Of a DNA stretch of 64,000 nt, positions 52,419-60,203 are shown one piece after another. The number at the start of each line of letters is the position of its first letter. The first letter of the stretch is position 1. Position numbers and translations under genes: made by a program. The DNA lies in contig OZ245769.1 in NCBI GenBank assembly GCA_965227745.1, positions 992,001-1,056,000 on the forward strand, written 5' to 3'. This DNA is from GAS368 sp965227745. GTDB lineage: Bacteria > Verrucomicrobiota > Verrucomicrobiia > Opitutales > Opitutaceae. The notes under the pieces are model-generated. The model had not been told where the DNA came from and ran no database searches. It saw only the letters and a program-made list of their open reading frames with translations.

Positions 52419-52940
52419 TCATGCGGCGACTTTCAGCGGGCCGCGAAGAGGCTGGCCGCGCGTTTTCATCATGAAGTGATACCGGGGGAAATTCAGGTCT
52501 GCCGCCTGAGCCAAACCGGGCTCATTAAACGACTCTATCCAGCCTTCGACCGCTTTCGGTGAGGAGCCGAAGAGATGGAGCGTAGCGCATTGGTCACGCA
52601 TCAGCGGCGTGAGCTGGACGCCACCCTGGCCGATTACGATTGTCTTGTGACCCCAATGCCGGGCCATCGTAAACAGCCATTCCGCCTCCGGGTCATCGCG
52701 GAGGCGCGGAATGCCTTGGCTCCGGTCACCGGCTTCTTCGACCACGAGGACGCAGCGGAAAGACCGCTTCGCCACTTCGAGGAATTTTCGCCGGTCCCGC
52801 GTGTGCCACGTACACGGCCAATCGTAGCCGAGCGGGTCGCAGACGAGCACCTTGAACCCAGCGCGCAAATACTCCCGCGCCTTCACTTGGCCGAGGAAGG
52901 ATTTGCCGCTAAGGGTGGGACCGGCAATGAATTCGTGCAT
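52419..52940 (-). CDS. Genome-packaging ATPase (A32/FtsK-HerA type)
   Basis: 173 aa. Walker A at residues 7-14 (AGPTLSGKSF). Walker B at 64-70 (CVLVVEEAGD). A sensor-type Gln follows (TIVIGQGGVQLTPLMRDQCA), with the R-D-Q segment typical of A32-like viral packaging ATPases. In membrane-containing tailless viruses this protein pumps DNA into the capsid. A Zot-like assembly ATPase of filamentous phages is the alternative, but no membrane segment is present. It shares one base with the upstream membrane gene (TGATG). Confidence 0.82.
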   Translation of the reverse strand: MHEFIAGPTLSGKSFLGQVKAREYLRAGFKVLVCDPLGYDWPCTWHTRDRRKFLEVAKRSFRCVLVVEEAGDRSQGIPRLRDDPEAEWLFTMARHWGHKTIVIGQGGVQLTPLMRDQCATLHLFGSSPKAVEGWIESFNEPGLAQAADLNFPRYHFMMKTRGQPLRGPLKVAA

Positions 52941-53125
52941 CAGTCGCGGCGTTCAGGAAACACGACCATGACGACCCGGCCCGGTAGGCGGAACAGCCCG
53001 CCGACGCAGATCGCGGCGAACGCGAGGAACAGCGCAAAGGCAATCAGCGCGTGCATCACGAGGCGGCTGAGGGTGGAAAGGAAATTCCAGATGAAGAAAA
53101 AAACGACGTGGAGAATCGGTTTCAT
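52940..53125 (-). CDS. Provirus membrane protein, 61 aa
   Basis: Two hydrophobic helices (ILHVVFFFIWNFLSTL, ALIAFALFLAFAAICVGGLF) with a basic tail (RLPGRVVMVVFPERRD). Placed between the Pro/Ala-rich 280-aa protein and the ATPase, coupled by ATGA and TGATG overlaps. It may anchor the packaging ATPase to the virion membrane, by analogy with PRD1 packaging-vertex proteins. This is an inference. Confidence 0.68.
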   Translation of the reverse strand: MKPILHVVFFFIWNFLSTLSRLVMHALIAFALFLAFAAICVGGLFRLPGRVVMVVFPERRD

Positions 53126-53964
53126 GGGCGGGAGAATGCCGAGCCGAACGGGTCAGCGGCGGGGGCTTTGGTTTTTTCAGGGATGGGAGTGGGCGCGGGA
53201 GCCGGAGCGGCTGAGGGAGCCGGGGCGGTTTCCGGTTTCTTTTCCGGAGCCGGAGCGGAGGCCGGGGCCGGTTTCTTTTCCGACTGGATGCCGAGGTACG
53301 GCGCCAGAAAGGGCGCGTAGCTCACAATGAGCCGGGCGATATTCGGGCGGTTCGCTCGCTTCGCCACGTAGGCGAAAACCATTTTATAAAACCGGGCGGC
53401 GGGGCTGGATGGCTTTGCGCCGGTCGCGCGGAGATATTCCGCGTATGAGTCGCGGAGGGCCAAAAGCTCCGCGTCGTTATCCGGGGCCATATCGTTGCCG
53501 ACGACCGTTGCGGAGAGCATCAGCGCAATCGCGAGATTGCTGGAGGCTTCCGCCTTCAATTCGTCCGGAATCGGCTGGGGAGCCGAGGCCGGGGCGGTTG
53601 GAGATGGAGCGGCGGAGGGCAAACCGGGGGCCGGTTCCCGGGGCAAATCCGCTGGGACCGTCGATCCGGCAGCGGAGGGCGCATCCGGTTTCGGGACGCG
53701 CGGGCCTTTGGGTGCGCCGCCCTTGAGGTTCTTCCACCGCCCTAGAATGTCTTTTTCCGGGCGGAATTTCGCGGGGTCGTAGATTCGACCCAGCGAGTCC
53801 TTTTCGCCTGCCAGCGGCGACGGGGCGGCGGCTGGCGCGGTATTGGCGGCGGTATTCGCCGCGACGATATGCGGGGAGACTTGGGGCAGATCGCCGACCA
53901 ACTCCGCACCGGAAATGGTTGCGGAGGGCGTAGGCGTGCCCGTTCCCGGTGCGGGGGTGCTCAT
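53122..53964 (-). CDS. Provirus Pro/Ala-rich structural or accessory protein, 280 aa
   Basis: Disordered ends (PAPGTGTPTPSATISGAELV; PAPASAPAPEKKPETAPAPS) surround a phage-type motif DSLGRIYDPAKFRPEKDILG RWKNLKGG (residues about 56-83). A helical domain follows (LAIALMLSATVVGNDMAPDN, RFYKMVFAYVAKRANRPNIA). The motif D-x-L-G-R-x-Y-D-P-x-x-F is recurrent in small phages. No enzyme motif is seen. Not assigned. Confidence 0.65.
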   Translation of the reverse strand: MSTPAPGTGTPTPSATISGAELVGDLPQVSPHIVAANTAANTAPAAAPSPLAGEKDSLGRIYDPAKFRPEKDILGRWKNLKGGAPKGPRVPKPDAPSAAGSTVPADLPREPAPGLPSAAPSPTAPASAPQPIPDELKAEASSNLAIALMLSATVVGNDMAPDNDAELLALRDSYAEYLRATGAKPSSPAARFYKMVFAYVAKRANRPNIARLIVSYAPFLAPYLGIQSEKKPAPASAPAPEKKPETAPAPSAAPAPAPTPIPEKTKAPAADPFGSAFSRP

Positions 53965-54368
53965 CAGGCGATTTCCTTTCCGCTTTCGTCAAAGCGTTTC
54001 ACTTCGACTTCCGCGCCGTCGCCTTCGAGGCGTTTGATGCAGTCATGCGCGGTCTGGTGAGCATCCGAACCGGCAGGGCCGTAGCCGATAGTTGAATACG
54101 GCGCGACCGCCTCGGGCTGAAAAAAGCACGCCGTGTGCGGGTGGAGATGGACGCAGACCTTGGCGCGCGGTGCGAGCACCGGAGCGGCGGGAGGATTTTC
54201 GCGCGCCTTCGCGTTTTCCCAGTCGCGAAACGCGAGGCTGGCAGCGTCGGAGGCCGCTTGAAAATTGTCGTAGGCCGCTTCCGCAGTCGCGGGAGCCGGG
54301 AGTTTCTTCGAGGCGGTCACCTTGCGGCGCGCCGGTTTTTTCTTCGTGGTTTTGGTTTTCGTAGGCAT
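53964..54368 (-). CDS. Provirus basic-tailed protein, 134 aa
   Basis: Start ATG at 54368 (MPTKTKTTKKKPARRKVTAS), a Lys-rich head of about 20 residues suited to nucleic-acid binding. Then come an Ala-rich helix (AEAAYDNFQAASDAASLAF) and a His-containing region (VCVHLHPHTACFFQPEAVAP). Its stop overlaps the start of the next gene by one base. Function unknown, possibly a DNA-binding accessory protein. Confidence 0.62.
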   Translation of the reverse strand: MPTKTKTTKKKPARRKVTASKKLPAPATAEAAYDNFQAASDAASLAFRDWENAKARENPPAAPVLAPRAKVCVHLHPHTACFFQPEAVAPYSTIGYGPAGSDAHQTAHDCIKRLEGDGAEVEVKRFDESGKEIA

Positions 54369-54375
54369 GGGAAAA

Positions 54376-54714
54376 TCAGTCGCGCTCCGTCCAATGCGGA
54401 GGCGCTTCACCTGCGCCGGTCTGCCCAGCCAGCGGAGAGACGACGGCGGATTCTGCTTCCTCCGGCGCAGGTGAAAAAATGGTGCGGAACTTGGCCGCGA
54501 GATCGCGCGGGCCTTTCGAGGACAGGCGAGCGAACGGCACCCAATGAGGCACGCGCTTGGTCATCTGCTGTTCCTCAACTTCGGCGGCGCTCAGATCGGA
54601 AACGACGTGCGTGACCGCCACGCGGCACACGCGCCAGCCTCCGCGCCTCCGGCTGTCTCGCAGGATGGCGAGAGCGGAGGGGGGCGATTTCTTGGCCGGG
54701 GCGGGGGTATTCAT
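54376..54714 (-). CDS. Provirus hypothetical protein, 112 aa
   Basis: ATG at 54714 overlaps the rep stop (ATGA). MNTPAPAKKSPPSALAILRD, GGWRVCRVAVTHVVSDLSAA, EVEEQQMTKRVPHWVPFARL. Soluble, basic; no family recognised. Being translationally coupled to Rep, it may assist replication. Confidence 0.6.
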   Translation of the reverse strand: MNTPAPAKKSPPSALAILRDSRRRGGWRVCRVAVTHVVSDLSAAEVEEQQMTKRVPHWVPFARLSSKGPRDLAAKFRTIFSPAPEEAESAVVSPLAGQTGAGEAPPHWTERD

Positions 54715-56342
54715 CGCGCCAGACCGGCTATTTCTGCGCCGGTCGGAAGGTTTCGCGCCGGAGGGAGATGGTCCGCGAAGGCGAACGCCCTCGTCTCTCC
54801 GACAGTTGTTGTGCAAGTGTGGACCCTAAGGGCTGAGCCCGCCCAAAACTCGTGCGCCGTCGCCTGTATCAGACGCGCCACTACGGGCAACTGCCGCACT
54901 TCCGACTCGTTCCAATGCTGCGCCATGACCATTACGCGCGGTTCGCTGACTCCCGAGGGTCCGAAGCCCGGCAGCATCCGCGAAAGCACCCTAGCGCCCG
55001 CGCTGGCCTGTTTCCGGTCGAGCTTCGCGGCGGCGTCCTGCGCCTTTTCTTCCTTCGTGCGACGGCAAAACTTATTCCAGTCCTTCACTTCGACCAAAAC
55101 GGAACCTTCCGACGTGCGCTTGCGCGCGAGTCGGCGAGCGCCTTCCGGATGCTCGCGGCGGGCTTTGATTTCATCGCGCAGCGAGCCCATCGGCTGGACT
55201 AGATGCAGCCCTTGGAGCTGCGCCTGTAGCTCGCACAACTCACGCGGCGAGAGCTTGAGCATTTCGCCGGGCTTCGTGACGTACTTGCAGACCTCGCGCG
55301 CGTCTTTGATCGAGCCGCCTTCGTCCCACTGGTGACCCCAAAAGGCGTGGACATTCGAGAGGAGCGCGGACCACTGCGCCTTGGGGATGTAGTTCGCGAC
55401 TTCTACCACGCAATGAGCGTGAACGTGGAAATAGAGTTGGCCGTCTTCGTCGCGTTCGATTTCGCCCGCGTTGCTCAGCACGTCGCCGCGCTCGTTCGTT
55501 TCCGGGGTTCCTAGCTCGGTGGACCGGAAAACGATCCGGACGCCGTTATCCTTCATGAAGGGTTGTGCGTTGAGCCGGGAAAGCTCGCGGTGGAGCCATT
55601 CGACGCGCTCACGCACGAAGGGCAGGGCGACACGAATTCCGCTCGTGAAGGTCCAGAACCGCGCGCGGAGGTTGCGTGAGAGCCAGAATTCGAGGGCGGA
55701 AAGCATCGCGCCCCGGGTGGATTGCGCGACGTAGGGAATGAAGTGAATCCGCCGGAAGGCCGGTATTTTTTCGACGTGACCGGAATGCACGAAATACCGC
55801 CACACACCGAAGGGCGTTTTCCGGTAGCACACCTGTAGTTTTATGTTGGATACGGTGGAAACCGCATCGGCACCGGCAGACCGGGCGACAAGATCAGCCT
55901 CCGCGCACTCTTCCGCGTGGATTTCCCGATACCCGGCTTCCATCCGGGCCGCTATCTCGTGCGACTGCGCCAGCAATTCCGCCGACGCGGCGCGGCGCTC
56001 TTTCAGGACTTCATCCGAGAGGGCTTCGCCGGTCCGGGCCTTGCACAAGCCGAGATATTCGCCCTCAGCGGAAAACGCAAAGGCGCGGTCCTCGCGGCTG
56101 ATTTCCGCCACTTCCTCCGGCTGGGTGTAATACTCGTGATATTCCGGCCCAAAGTAGGCCAGAAGGGCGTTGCAGCCCACCGGGCGGTTGGGGTCGCGTT
56201 CCTTCGTGCGACTCAGGTCAACCGGGGCGATGGGGTTCGCGCGTTTCCACGATGCCCAAGCCTTATCGTTTACCTCGTCTTGTTGACGGGCGAGGAAAAC
56301 CGCCCGGGAGGCGGCGGCGAGGTCTGGCGTCCGGTCGATCAT
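54711..56342 (-). CDS. Rolling-circle replication initiator (HUH Rep)
   Basis: 543 aa. Motif I FWTFTSG (229-235); motif II, the metal-binding HUH, in QLYFHVHAHCVVEV (His 306, 308, 310); motif III DAREVCKYVTKPGE with the nicking Tyr at about 354 and Lys at 357. A single catalytic Tyr is visible. Such enzymes nick one DNA strand and start rolling-circle replication, as P12 does in PM2. The N-terminal 170 residues are helical without a recognised domain. It starts with ATGA overlap after the 75-aa gene. Confidence 0.88.
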   Translation of the reverse strand: MIDRTPDLAAASRAVFLARQQDEVNDKAWASWKRANPIAPVDLSRTKERDPNRPVGCNALLAYFGPEYHEYYTQPEEVAEISREDRAFAFSAEGEYLGLCKARTGEALSDEVLKERRAASAELLAQSHEIAARMEAGYREIHAEECAEADLVARSAGADAVSTVSNIKLQVCYRKTPFGVWRYFVHSGHVEKIPAFRRIHFIPYVAQSTRGAMLSALEFWLSRNLRARFWTFTSGIRVALPFVRERVEWLHRELSRLNAQPFMKDNGVRIVFRSTELGTPETNERGDVLSNAGEIERDEDGQLYFHVHAHCVVEVANYIPKAQWSALLSNVHAFWGHQWDEGGSIKDAREVCKYVTKPGEMLKLSPRELCELQAQLQGLHLVQPMGSLRDEIKARREHPEGARRLARKRTSEGSVLVEVKDWNKFCRRTKEEKAQDAAAKLDRKQASAGARVLSRMLPGFGPSGVSEPRVMVMAQHWNESEVRQLPVVARLIQATAHEFWAGSALRVHTCTTTVGETRAFAFADHLPPARNLPTGAEIAGLAR

Positions 56343-56566
56343 AGCCGAACCGCCGCGCGCTTGGCGAAGAGATGGGGAGCCTTGAACCGCTCAACCTCAG
56401 AGGCCGGGATGAGGTAAGGACGGCTCGCGGTTATGACCGCGATGCCGCGCTTTCCCTTGGAACGGATAAATGCCCGGATTTCCGCGCAGACCCATTTAGC
56501 CGTGCGTTTCCCGCAGAAGGCTTCGTCGGCGAATTCCTTGGGCGTCAGAGGCTCGCCGGGCTTCAT
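56339..56566 (-). CDS. Excisionase/MerR-like small protein, 75 aa
   Basis: ATG at 56566: MKPGEPLTPKEFADEAFCGK, RTAKWVCAEIRAFIRSKGKR, YLIPASEVERFKAPHLFAKR. The pattern LTPKEFAD-x-(20)-I-x-(10)-YLIPASEVERF is that of winged-helix excisionase-type DNA-binding proteins. It is the first gene of the rep transcript, 20 bp after the predicted transcription start and about 50 bp from dif, so it might regulate the rep promoter or XerCD recombination. Confidence 0.7.
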   Translation of the reverse strand: MKPGEPLTPKEFADEAFCGKRTAKWVCAEIRAFIRSKGKRGIAVITASRPYLIPASEVERFKAPHLFAKRAAVRL

Positions 56567-56586
56567 CGGCGGGCCTTCCGTGCAGT

Positions 56587-56620
56587 CCGTGGAATATATG
56601 GAATCCACAGACACGCACAA
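56587..56620 (-). promoter_or_regulatory. Candidate rep-operon promoter overlapping the dif site
   Basis: Reading the minus strand: -35-like TTGTGC (56620-56615), a 16-base spacer, and -10-like TATATT (56598-56593). The -35 box lies in the XerC arm of the right att site. A partly palindromic TGGAATATAT GGAATCCA overlaps the -10. Confidence 0.5.
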
Positions 56621-56637
56621 TGAACATTATGTTAAGT
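56610..56637 (+). other. dif: dif site / right attachment junction
   Basis: Aligned by eye with the E. coli 28-bp dif, 21 positions agree. The XerD arm TTATGTTAAGT matches 10 of 11, the centre TGAACA 4 of 6, and the XerC arm ends CGCACAA. XerC/XerD resolve chromosome dimers at such sites. The full XerD arm lies on the host side, as expected after integration. Confidence 0.82.
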
Positions 56638-56719
56638 AAAGATATGGGCTGAAAACCCCCACCGATTTAGCGTGCCGCGCTGTCTGTAGGCCTTCTACAA
56701 CATCCTTACTCACCGCGCC

Positions 56720-58294
56720 ATGGAGCCTTCCTCGCCTCGCCTCACCACTTTGTTCAACTGGCTCGATCAACGCTCTGCGGGCGTTTTGCTCCACCCGACG
56801 GCTCTGCCGAGCCCGTATGGCGTCGGCGCCTTCGATTCCGCCGCGTACGCCCTCCTCGATTTCCTCGCTCAGGCGAAGATTAAGTACTGGCAGCTCTGCC
56901 CGCTTGGGCCCACGGGCTACGGCGATTCGCCCTACCAGTGCTTTTCGTCTTTCGCCGGCAATCCCTACCTCATCGACCCCGAGGCTCTCGTCCGCGTCGG
57001 TCTGCTGTCGCCGGGCTCCTTGGCGCCGTTGGCCGCCTTGAATTCCGACCACGTCGATTTCGGCGCGCTCTACCAGATCAAGCTCCCGTTGTTGTTCTCG
57101 GCCCATGCCGCCTGGCGCAATAATTCCAAGCTCGCCCTGCCGTACGGCGATTTCGCCGAGTTCCGGCAGAAGAACTCTTCCTGGCTGACCGCCTACTCGC
57201 TGTTCTGCGCGCTCAAGGATCATTTTGCGGGCAAGCCTTGGTGGGAATGGCCACTCGAGGTCCGTTCGTTTGCGGCGGCCGAGAAATCCCCGGTGCGCCG
57301 CGAGGTCCTCGTCCGCGCCGAGGCCTACGAGTTCATCCAGTACCTTTTCTTCGGCCAATGGGCCCAAATCCGTGCCCGGGCCGCGGAACTCGGCATCGGC
57401 ATCATCGGCGATACGCCGATCTTTACCGCGCTCGACAGCGCCGATGTGTGGGCCAGCCCGCACCTTTTCCAACTCAATCCCGCGACGTCCCGCCCCACCG
57501 TCGTCGCCGGCGTCCCGCCCGATTATTTCTCCGTCGATGGCCAGCTCTGGGGCAATCCCCTCTACGATTGGCCCGCCCATGCCGCCGAGGATTACGCGTG
57601 GTGGCTCGCCCGCCTGCGGGCCAATTTCGCGATGTGCGATGTCGTCCGCATCGATCACTTCCGCGGCTTCGATACCTACTGGGCGATTCCGGCCAATGCC
57701 CCCACCGCGCGCACGGGCCGCTGGGAGCTCGGGCCAGGTATCGAGTTCTTCAAAAAGGTCCTCGCCGCCATGCCCGAGGTGAAGCTGATCGCGGAAGATC
57801 TCGGCGATCTCACCCCGTCGGTCGTCGCCTTGCGCGAGGCCACCGGCCTTCCCGGCATGGCGATCCTGCAGTTCGCCTTCGGCGGCGACGCCAAGAATCT
57901 CTACCTGCCGCACAATCACCGCGCGAATTGCGTCGTGTATCCAGGAACCCACGACAACGACACCTCGCTCGGTTGGTATGCCACCACCGACGACAAGACC
58001 CGCGATCACGTCCGTCGCTACTACCGCATCAGCGGCCAGGAAATCGGCTGGGATTTCATTCGCTCGTCCTACGCCTCGCCGGCCAATCTCGCGGTCGTCC
58101 CGCTGCAGGATTTGCTGAGCCTCGGCTCGGCCGCGCGCTTCAATACGCCGGGCAAGAGCATGGGCAACTGGACGTGGCGCTATCGCCCGGAGCAGCTCGA
58201 CTCCCTGCGCGCCCACGCCACGGCTTACCTCTGCGAACTCGCCTTCATGTACGGGCGCGAGCCGAGTCCGGTCACTCCTCCGCCGCGTGCGTGA
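56720..58294 (+). CDS. malQ: 4-alpha-glucanotransferase (amylomaltase)
   Basis: 524 aa. GH77 enzyme that rearranges maltodextrins. Family landmarks: RSAGVLLHPTALPSPYGVG, QLCPLGPTGYGDSPYQCFS, VRIDHFRGFDTYWAIP (nucleophile Asp), VKLIAEDLGDLTPSVVALR (acid/base Glu) and YPGTHDNDTSLGWY. Its start is 83 bp from the right end of dif. It converges with the OleB-like gene, and the two 3' ends overlap by 23 bp. Confidence 0.97.
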   Translation: MEPSSPRLTTLFNWLDQRSAGVLLHPTALPSPYGVGAFDSAAYALLDFLAQAKIKYWQLCPLGPTGYGDSPYQCFSSFAGNPYLIDPEALVRVGLLSPGSLAPLAALNSDHVDFGALYQIKLPLLFSAHAAWRNNSKLALPYGDFAEFRQKNSSWLTAYSLFCALKDHFAGKPWWEWPLEVRSFAAAEKSPVRREVLVRAEAYEFIQYLFFGQWAQIRARAAELGIGIIGDTPIFTALDSADVWASPHLFQLNPATSRPTVVAGVPPDYFSVDGQLWGNPLYDWPAHAAEDYAWWLARLRANFAMCDVVRIDHFRGFDTYWAIPANAPTARTGRWELGPGIEFFKKVLAAMPEVKLIAEDLGDLTPSVVALREATGLPGMAILQFAFGGDAKNLYLPHNHRANCVVYPGTHDNDTSLGWYATTDDKTRDHVRRYYRISGQEIGWDFIRSSYASPANLAVVPLQDLLSLGSAARFNTPGKSMGNWTWRYRPEQLDSLRAHATAYLCELAFMYGREPSPVTPPPRA

Positions 58295-59174
58295 GGAATC
58301 GCGCGATGGGCGGCACCACTTCGTCCCGCGCATCCTCGATCACGTAGTGGCCGGCATCGGCCAGGCGGTGGACCTTCGCCTTGGGCAGCACCTCGGTCCA
58401 TTGCGCGAGGAATGAATCGTTAAAGCAAAAATCCTGTCCGCCCCACACGATGAGCACCGGGTGCTCGCGGAACTGCGCGAGGCCCCGCTCCGTCTCGGCC
58501 AGCGTGGTCCACGTCGGGTGCGACGCCTCCATTGGGATGTCTTGCACGAAGGCGCTCACCGCCACGCGGTTCGCCCAGGAGTCGTACGGGAAAAGATAAC
58601 CAGCCTTTTCATCGCGCGTGAGCTTGCGGCGATGCATAGCCATCCATGTTGCCGGTCCGGCGAAACCGTTAAAACCGCGCACAATCAGCGGCCCGAGCCC
58701 CGGCACCTTGCACAGCGCGATGCTCGCCGGGATGCGTGGCGAGGCAAACGCCGCCGTATTCAAGATTGTTATCCGCCCGATCATCGCGGCGTGGCGGCCC
58801 GCAAACCCGAAGCCGATGGCCCCGCCCCAGTCGTGCACCACGAGGTGAATGCGCTTGAGCCCGAGCGACGCCACGAGCGCGGTCACATCCGCGATGCGCG
58901 TCGCGAGCGTGTAGTCGTAGTTTTCCGGCTTATCCGAGAGCCCCATGCCGATGTGATCGGGCACGATGCAGCGCAGCGTGGGCGACACCGCCCGGACGAT
59001 ATTGCGGTAGTAAAATGACCACGTCGGATTGCCATGCAGCATCAGCACGACCTCGTCGCTGCGCGGGCCTTCGTCGAGGTAGCTCATCCGCGCTCCGGCG
59101 GCGGTGACAAAGCTCTTCGGCGTGAACGGGTATTCGCGCATGAGCCAGTCGGGCAATTGCGTCGCGGTTACCAT
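58272..59174 (-). CDS. OleB/haloalkane-dehalogenase-like alpha/beta hydrolase
   Basis: 300 aa from the ATG at 59174, which overlaps the end of the thiolase gene by 7 bases. The nucleophile Asp is about residue 115 (LVVHDWGGAIGFG), the catalytic His is in LADAGHYVIEDARDE, and the substrate-pocket Asn/Trp are in VLMLHGNPTWSFYYRN. In olefin biosynthesis OleB decarboxylates beta-lactones to olefins. The direct coupling to an OleA-like gene supports that reading, but OleC and OleD are not in the window. Confidence 0.82.
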   Translation of the reverse strand: MVTATQLPDWLMREYPFTPKSFVTAAGARMSYLDEGPRSDEVVLMLHGNPTWSFYYRNIVRAVSPTLRCIVPDHIGMGLSDKPENYDYTLATRIADVTALVASLGLKRIHLVVHDWGGAIGFGFAGRHAAMIGRITILNTAAFASPRIPASIALCKVPGLGPLIVRGFNGFAGPATWMAMHRRKLTRDEKAGYLFPYDSWANRVAVSAFVQDIPMEASHPTWTTLAETERGLAQFREHPVLIVWGGQDFCFNDSFLAQWTEVLPKAKVHRLADAGHYVIEDARDEVVPPIARFLTHAAEE

Positions 59175-60193
59175 TCGAGGGCGAGCATCAGGCAATTCAA
59201 TCCGCTGCCGATTCCGAGCAGGCCCACGCGCTGCCCGTCGGTAATCGCGCCCGCCGCGACGGCCGTCGCGAGCGTGGCCGGCAGAGCGACCGAGCCCGTA
59301 TTGCCAAAGGTCTCGAAGGTGGAAAAATCCTTCGCGAGATCGAGGCCGAGGGTCTCGTAGAGTTTGCGCCGATGCGTGCTGCCCACTTGGTGGCAGATGA
59401 AGCGGTCGTAGCCCTCGCCCTGCTCGGCGGTAAACTTCTTCCACGTCTCCTGCGCCAGACCGACGCCTGCGATCAAAAGCTGCTCCGAATCCGTCTGCAT
59501 CGCCAGCGCCTCCGCCCCATGTGTGTCGCCTTGGCAAAGGTCGCTGTACTGCGTCGCCGCCTGCGCGATCCCGCCGAGGAGGCGGTGCGCGCGGCCTTTC
59601 ACGAGCGAACGGTGGCACACCATCGCGCCGACCGCCCCGGAGCCGATGGTAAGATTGGCGAAGTACGGCTTGATCTCATTCCGCGTGAGCGGCCGATCCA
59701 GCAGCGTACGCAGCGTCTGCTCGACGAGCGGACGGCCGTTTTCGCCCGAGACGATCATCGCACATTGAATCTGGCCCGACTCGATCAAACCCGCCGCCAC
59801 CGTGAGCGAATTGAGAAAACCGAGGCAGGCATTCGAGACGTCAAAAATCTGCGCCGTCCCCGGCAGTCCGATCTTGCGATGCGCAAAGGACGCCGTCGCC
59901 GGTTCCAGCATGTCGCGGCTCACCGCGCCGTGGATGAACAGCTCGACTTGCTCCGCCTTGAGCGCGGATTTCGCGAGGACCGCCTTGCCCGCCGCCGCGC
60001 TGGCATCCGAGGGCCGCGTGCCCGCCGGCCACATCCGCCGCTCGCGGATGCCGGTCATGAGCTCCAGCCGCCCGGCCGGCAGCTTGAGGCGCTCGTACAG
60101 CGGACGGAGCTGCTCCTCGATGTGCGCGGAGCTCCAGATTTCCTCGGGCATCGCCACCGCGAGCGATTCGATGCAGACGTTTTCGAATTTCAT
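59168..60193 (-). CDS. OleA-like thiolase (beta-ketoacyl synthase III family)
   Basis: 341 aa. The catalytic Cys is about 123 (IFDVSNACLGFLNSL). The Glu in HGAVSRDMLEPATASF corresponds to the residue that activates the condensing carbon in OleA. His and Asn are in DRFICHQVGSTHRRKL and FETFGNTGSVALPA. OleA joins two acyl-CoA chains head to head. A canonical FabH is encoded separately at 37164, so this is a specialised enzyme. It is 10 bp after the FabI-like gene. Confidence 0.82.
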   Translation of the reverse strand: MKFENVCIESLAVAMPEEIWSSAHIEEQLRPLYERLKLPAGRLELMTGIRERRMWPAGTRPSDASAAAGKAVLAKSALKAEQVELFIHGAVSRDMLEPATASFAHRKIGLPGTAQIFDVSNACLGFLNSLTVAAGLIESGQIQCAMIVSGENGRPLVEQTLRTLLDRPLTRNEIKPYFANLTIGSGAVGAMVCHRSLVKGRAHRLLGGIAQAATQYSDLCQGDTHGAEALAMQTDSEQLLIAGVGLAQETWKKFTAEQGEGYDRFICHQVGSTHRRKLYETLGLDLAKDFSTFETFGNTGSVALPATLATAVAAGAITDGQRVGLLGIGSGLNCLMLALEW

Positions 60194-60203
60194 TCGCCGC
60201 GCG

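Larger units (their letters stand above)
43541..56628 (-). mobile_element. PM2/corticovirus-like provirus integrated at dif
   Basis: A 15-bp direct repeat (43541-43555 and 56614-56628) bounds 13.07 kb of tightly packed genes, most on the minus strand. The element encodes an HUH Rep, an A32-type packaging ATPase, a PM2 P2-like capsid protein, spike/vertex candidates and many small membrane proteins. There are no tail, portal, terminase or integrase genes. PM2 is the model tailless phage with an internal membrane, about 10 kb of DNA and rolling-circle replication. The gene set and size agree with this group. It replaced nothing visible: glmM and malQ flank it intact. Confidence 0.88.

Noticed and set aside
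52371..52422. 15-aa open frame overlapping the ATPase stop by ATGA
   Set aside because: Too short to separate from chance.
52419..52940. Zot-like assembly ATPase of a filamentous phage
   Set aside because: No transmembrane segment, and the capsid and small membrane proteins fit a membrane-containing icosahedral virus better. Not fully excluded without a search.
43541..56628. Finnlakevirus (FLiP)-like ssDNA element rather than corticovirus-like
   Set aside because: FLiP also combines a PM2-like capsid fold with an HUH Rep, but as far as I know lacks a packaging ATPase. The ATPase here favours the dsDNA PM2 type. The choice remains open until structures are compared.
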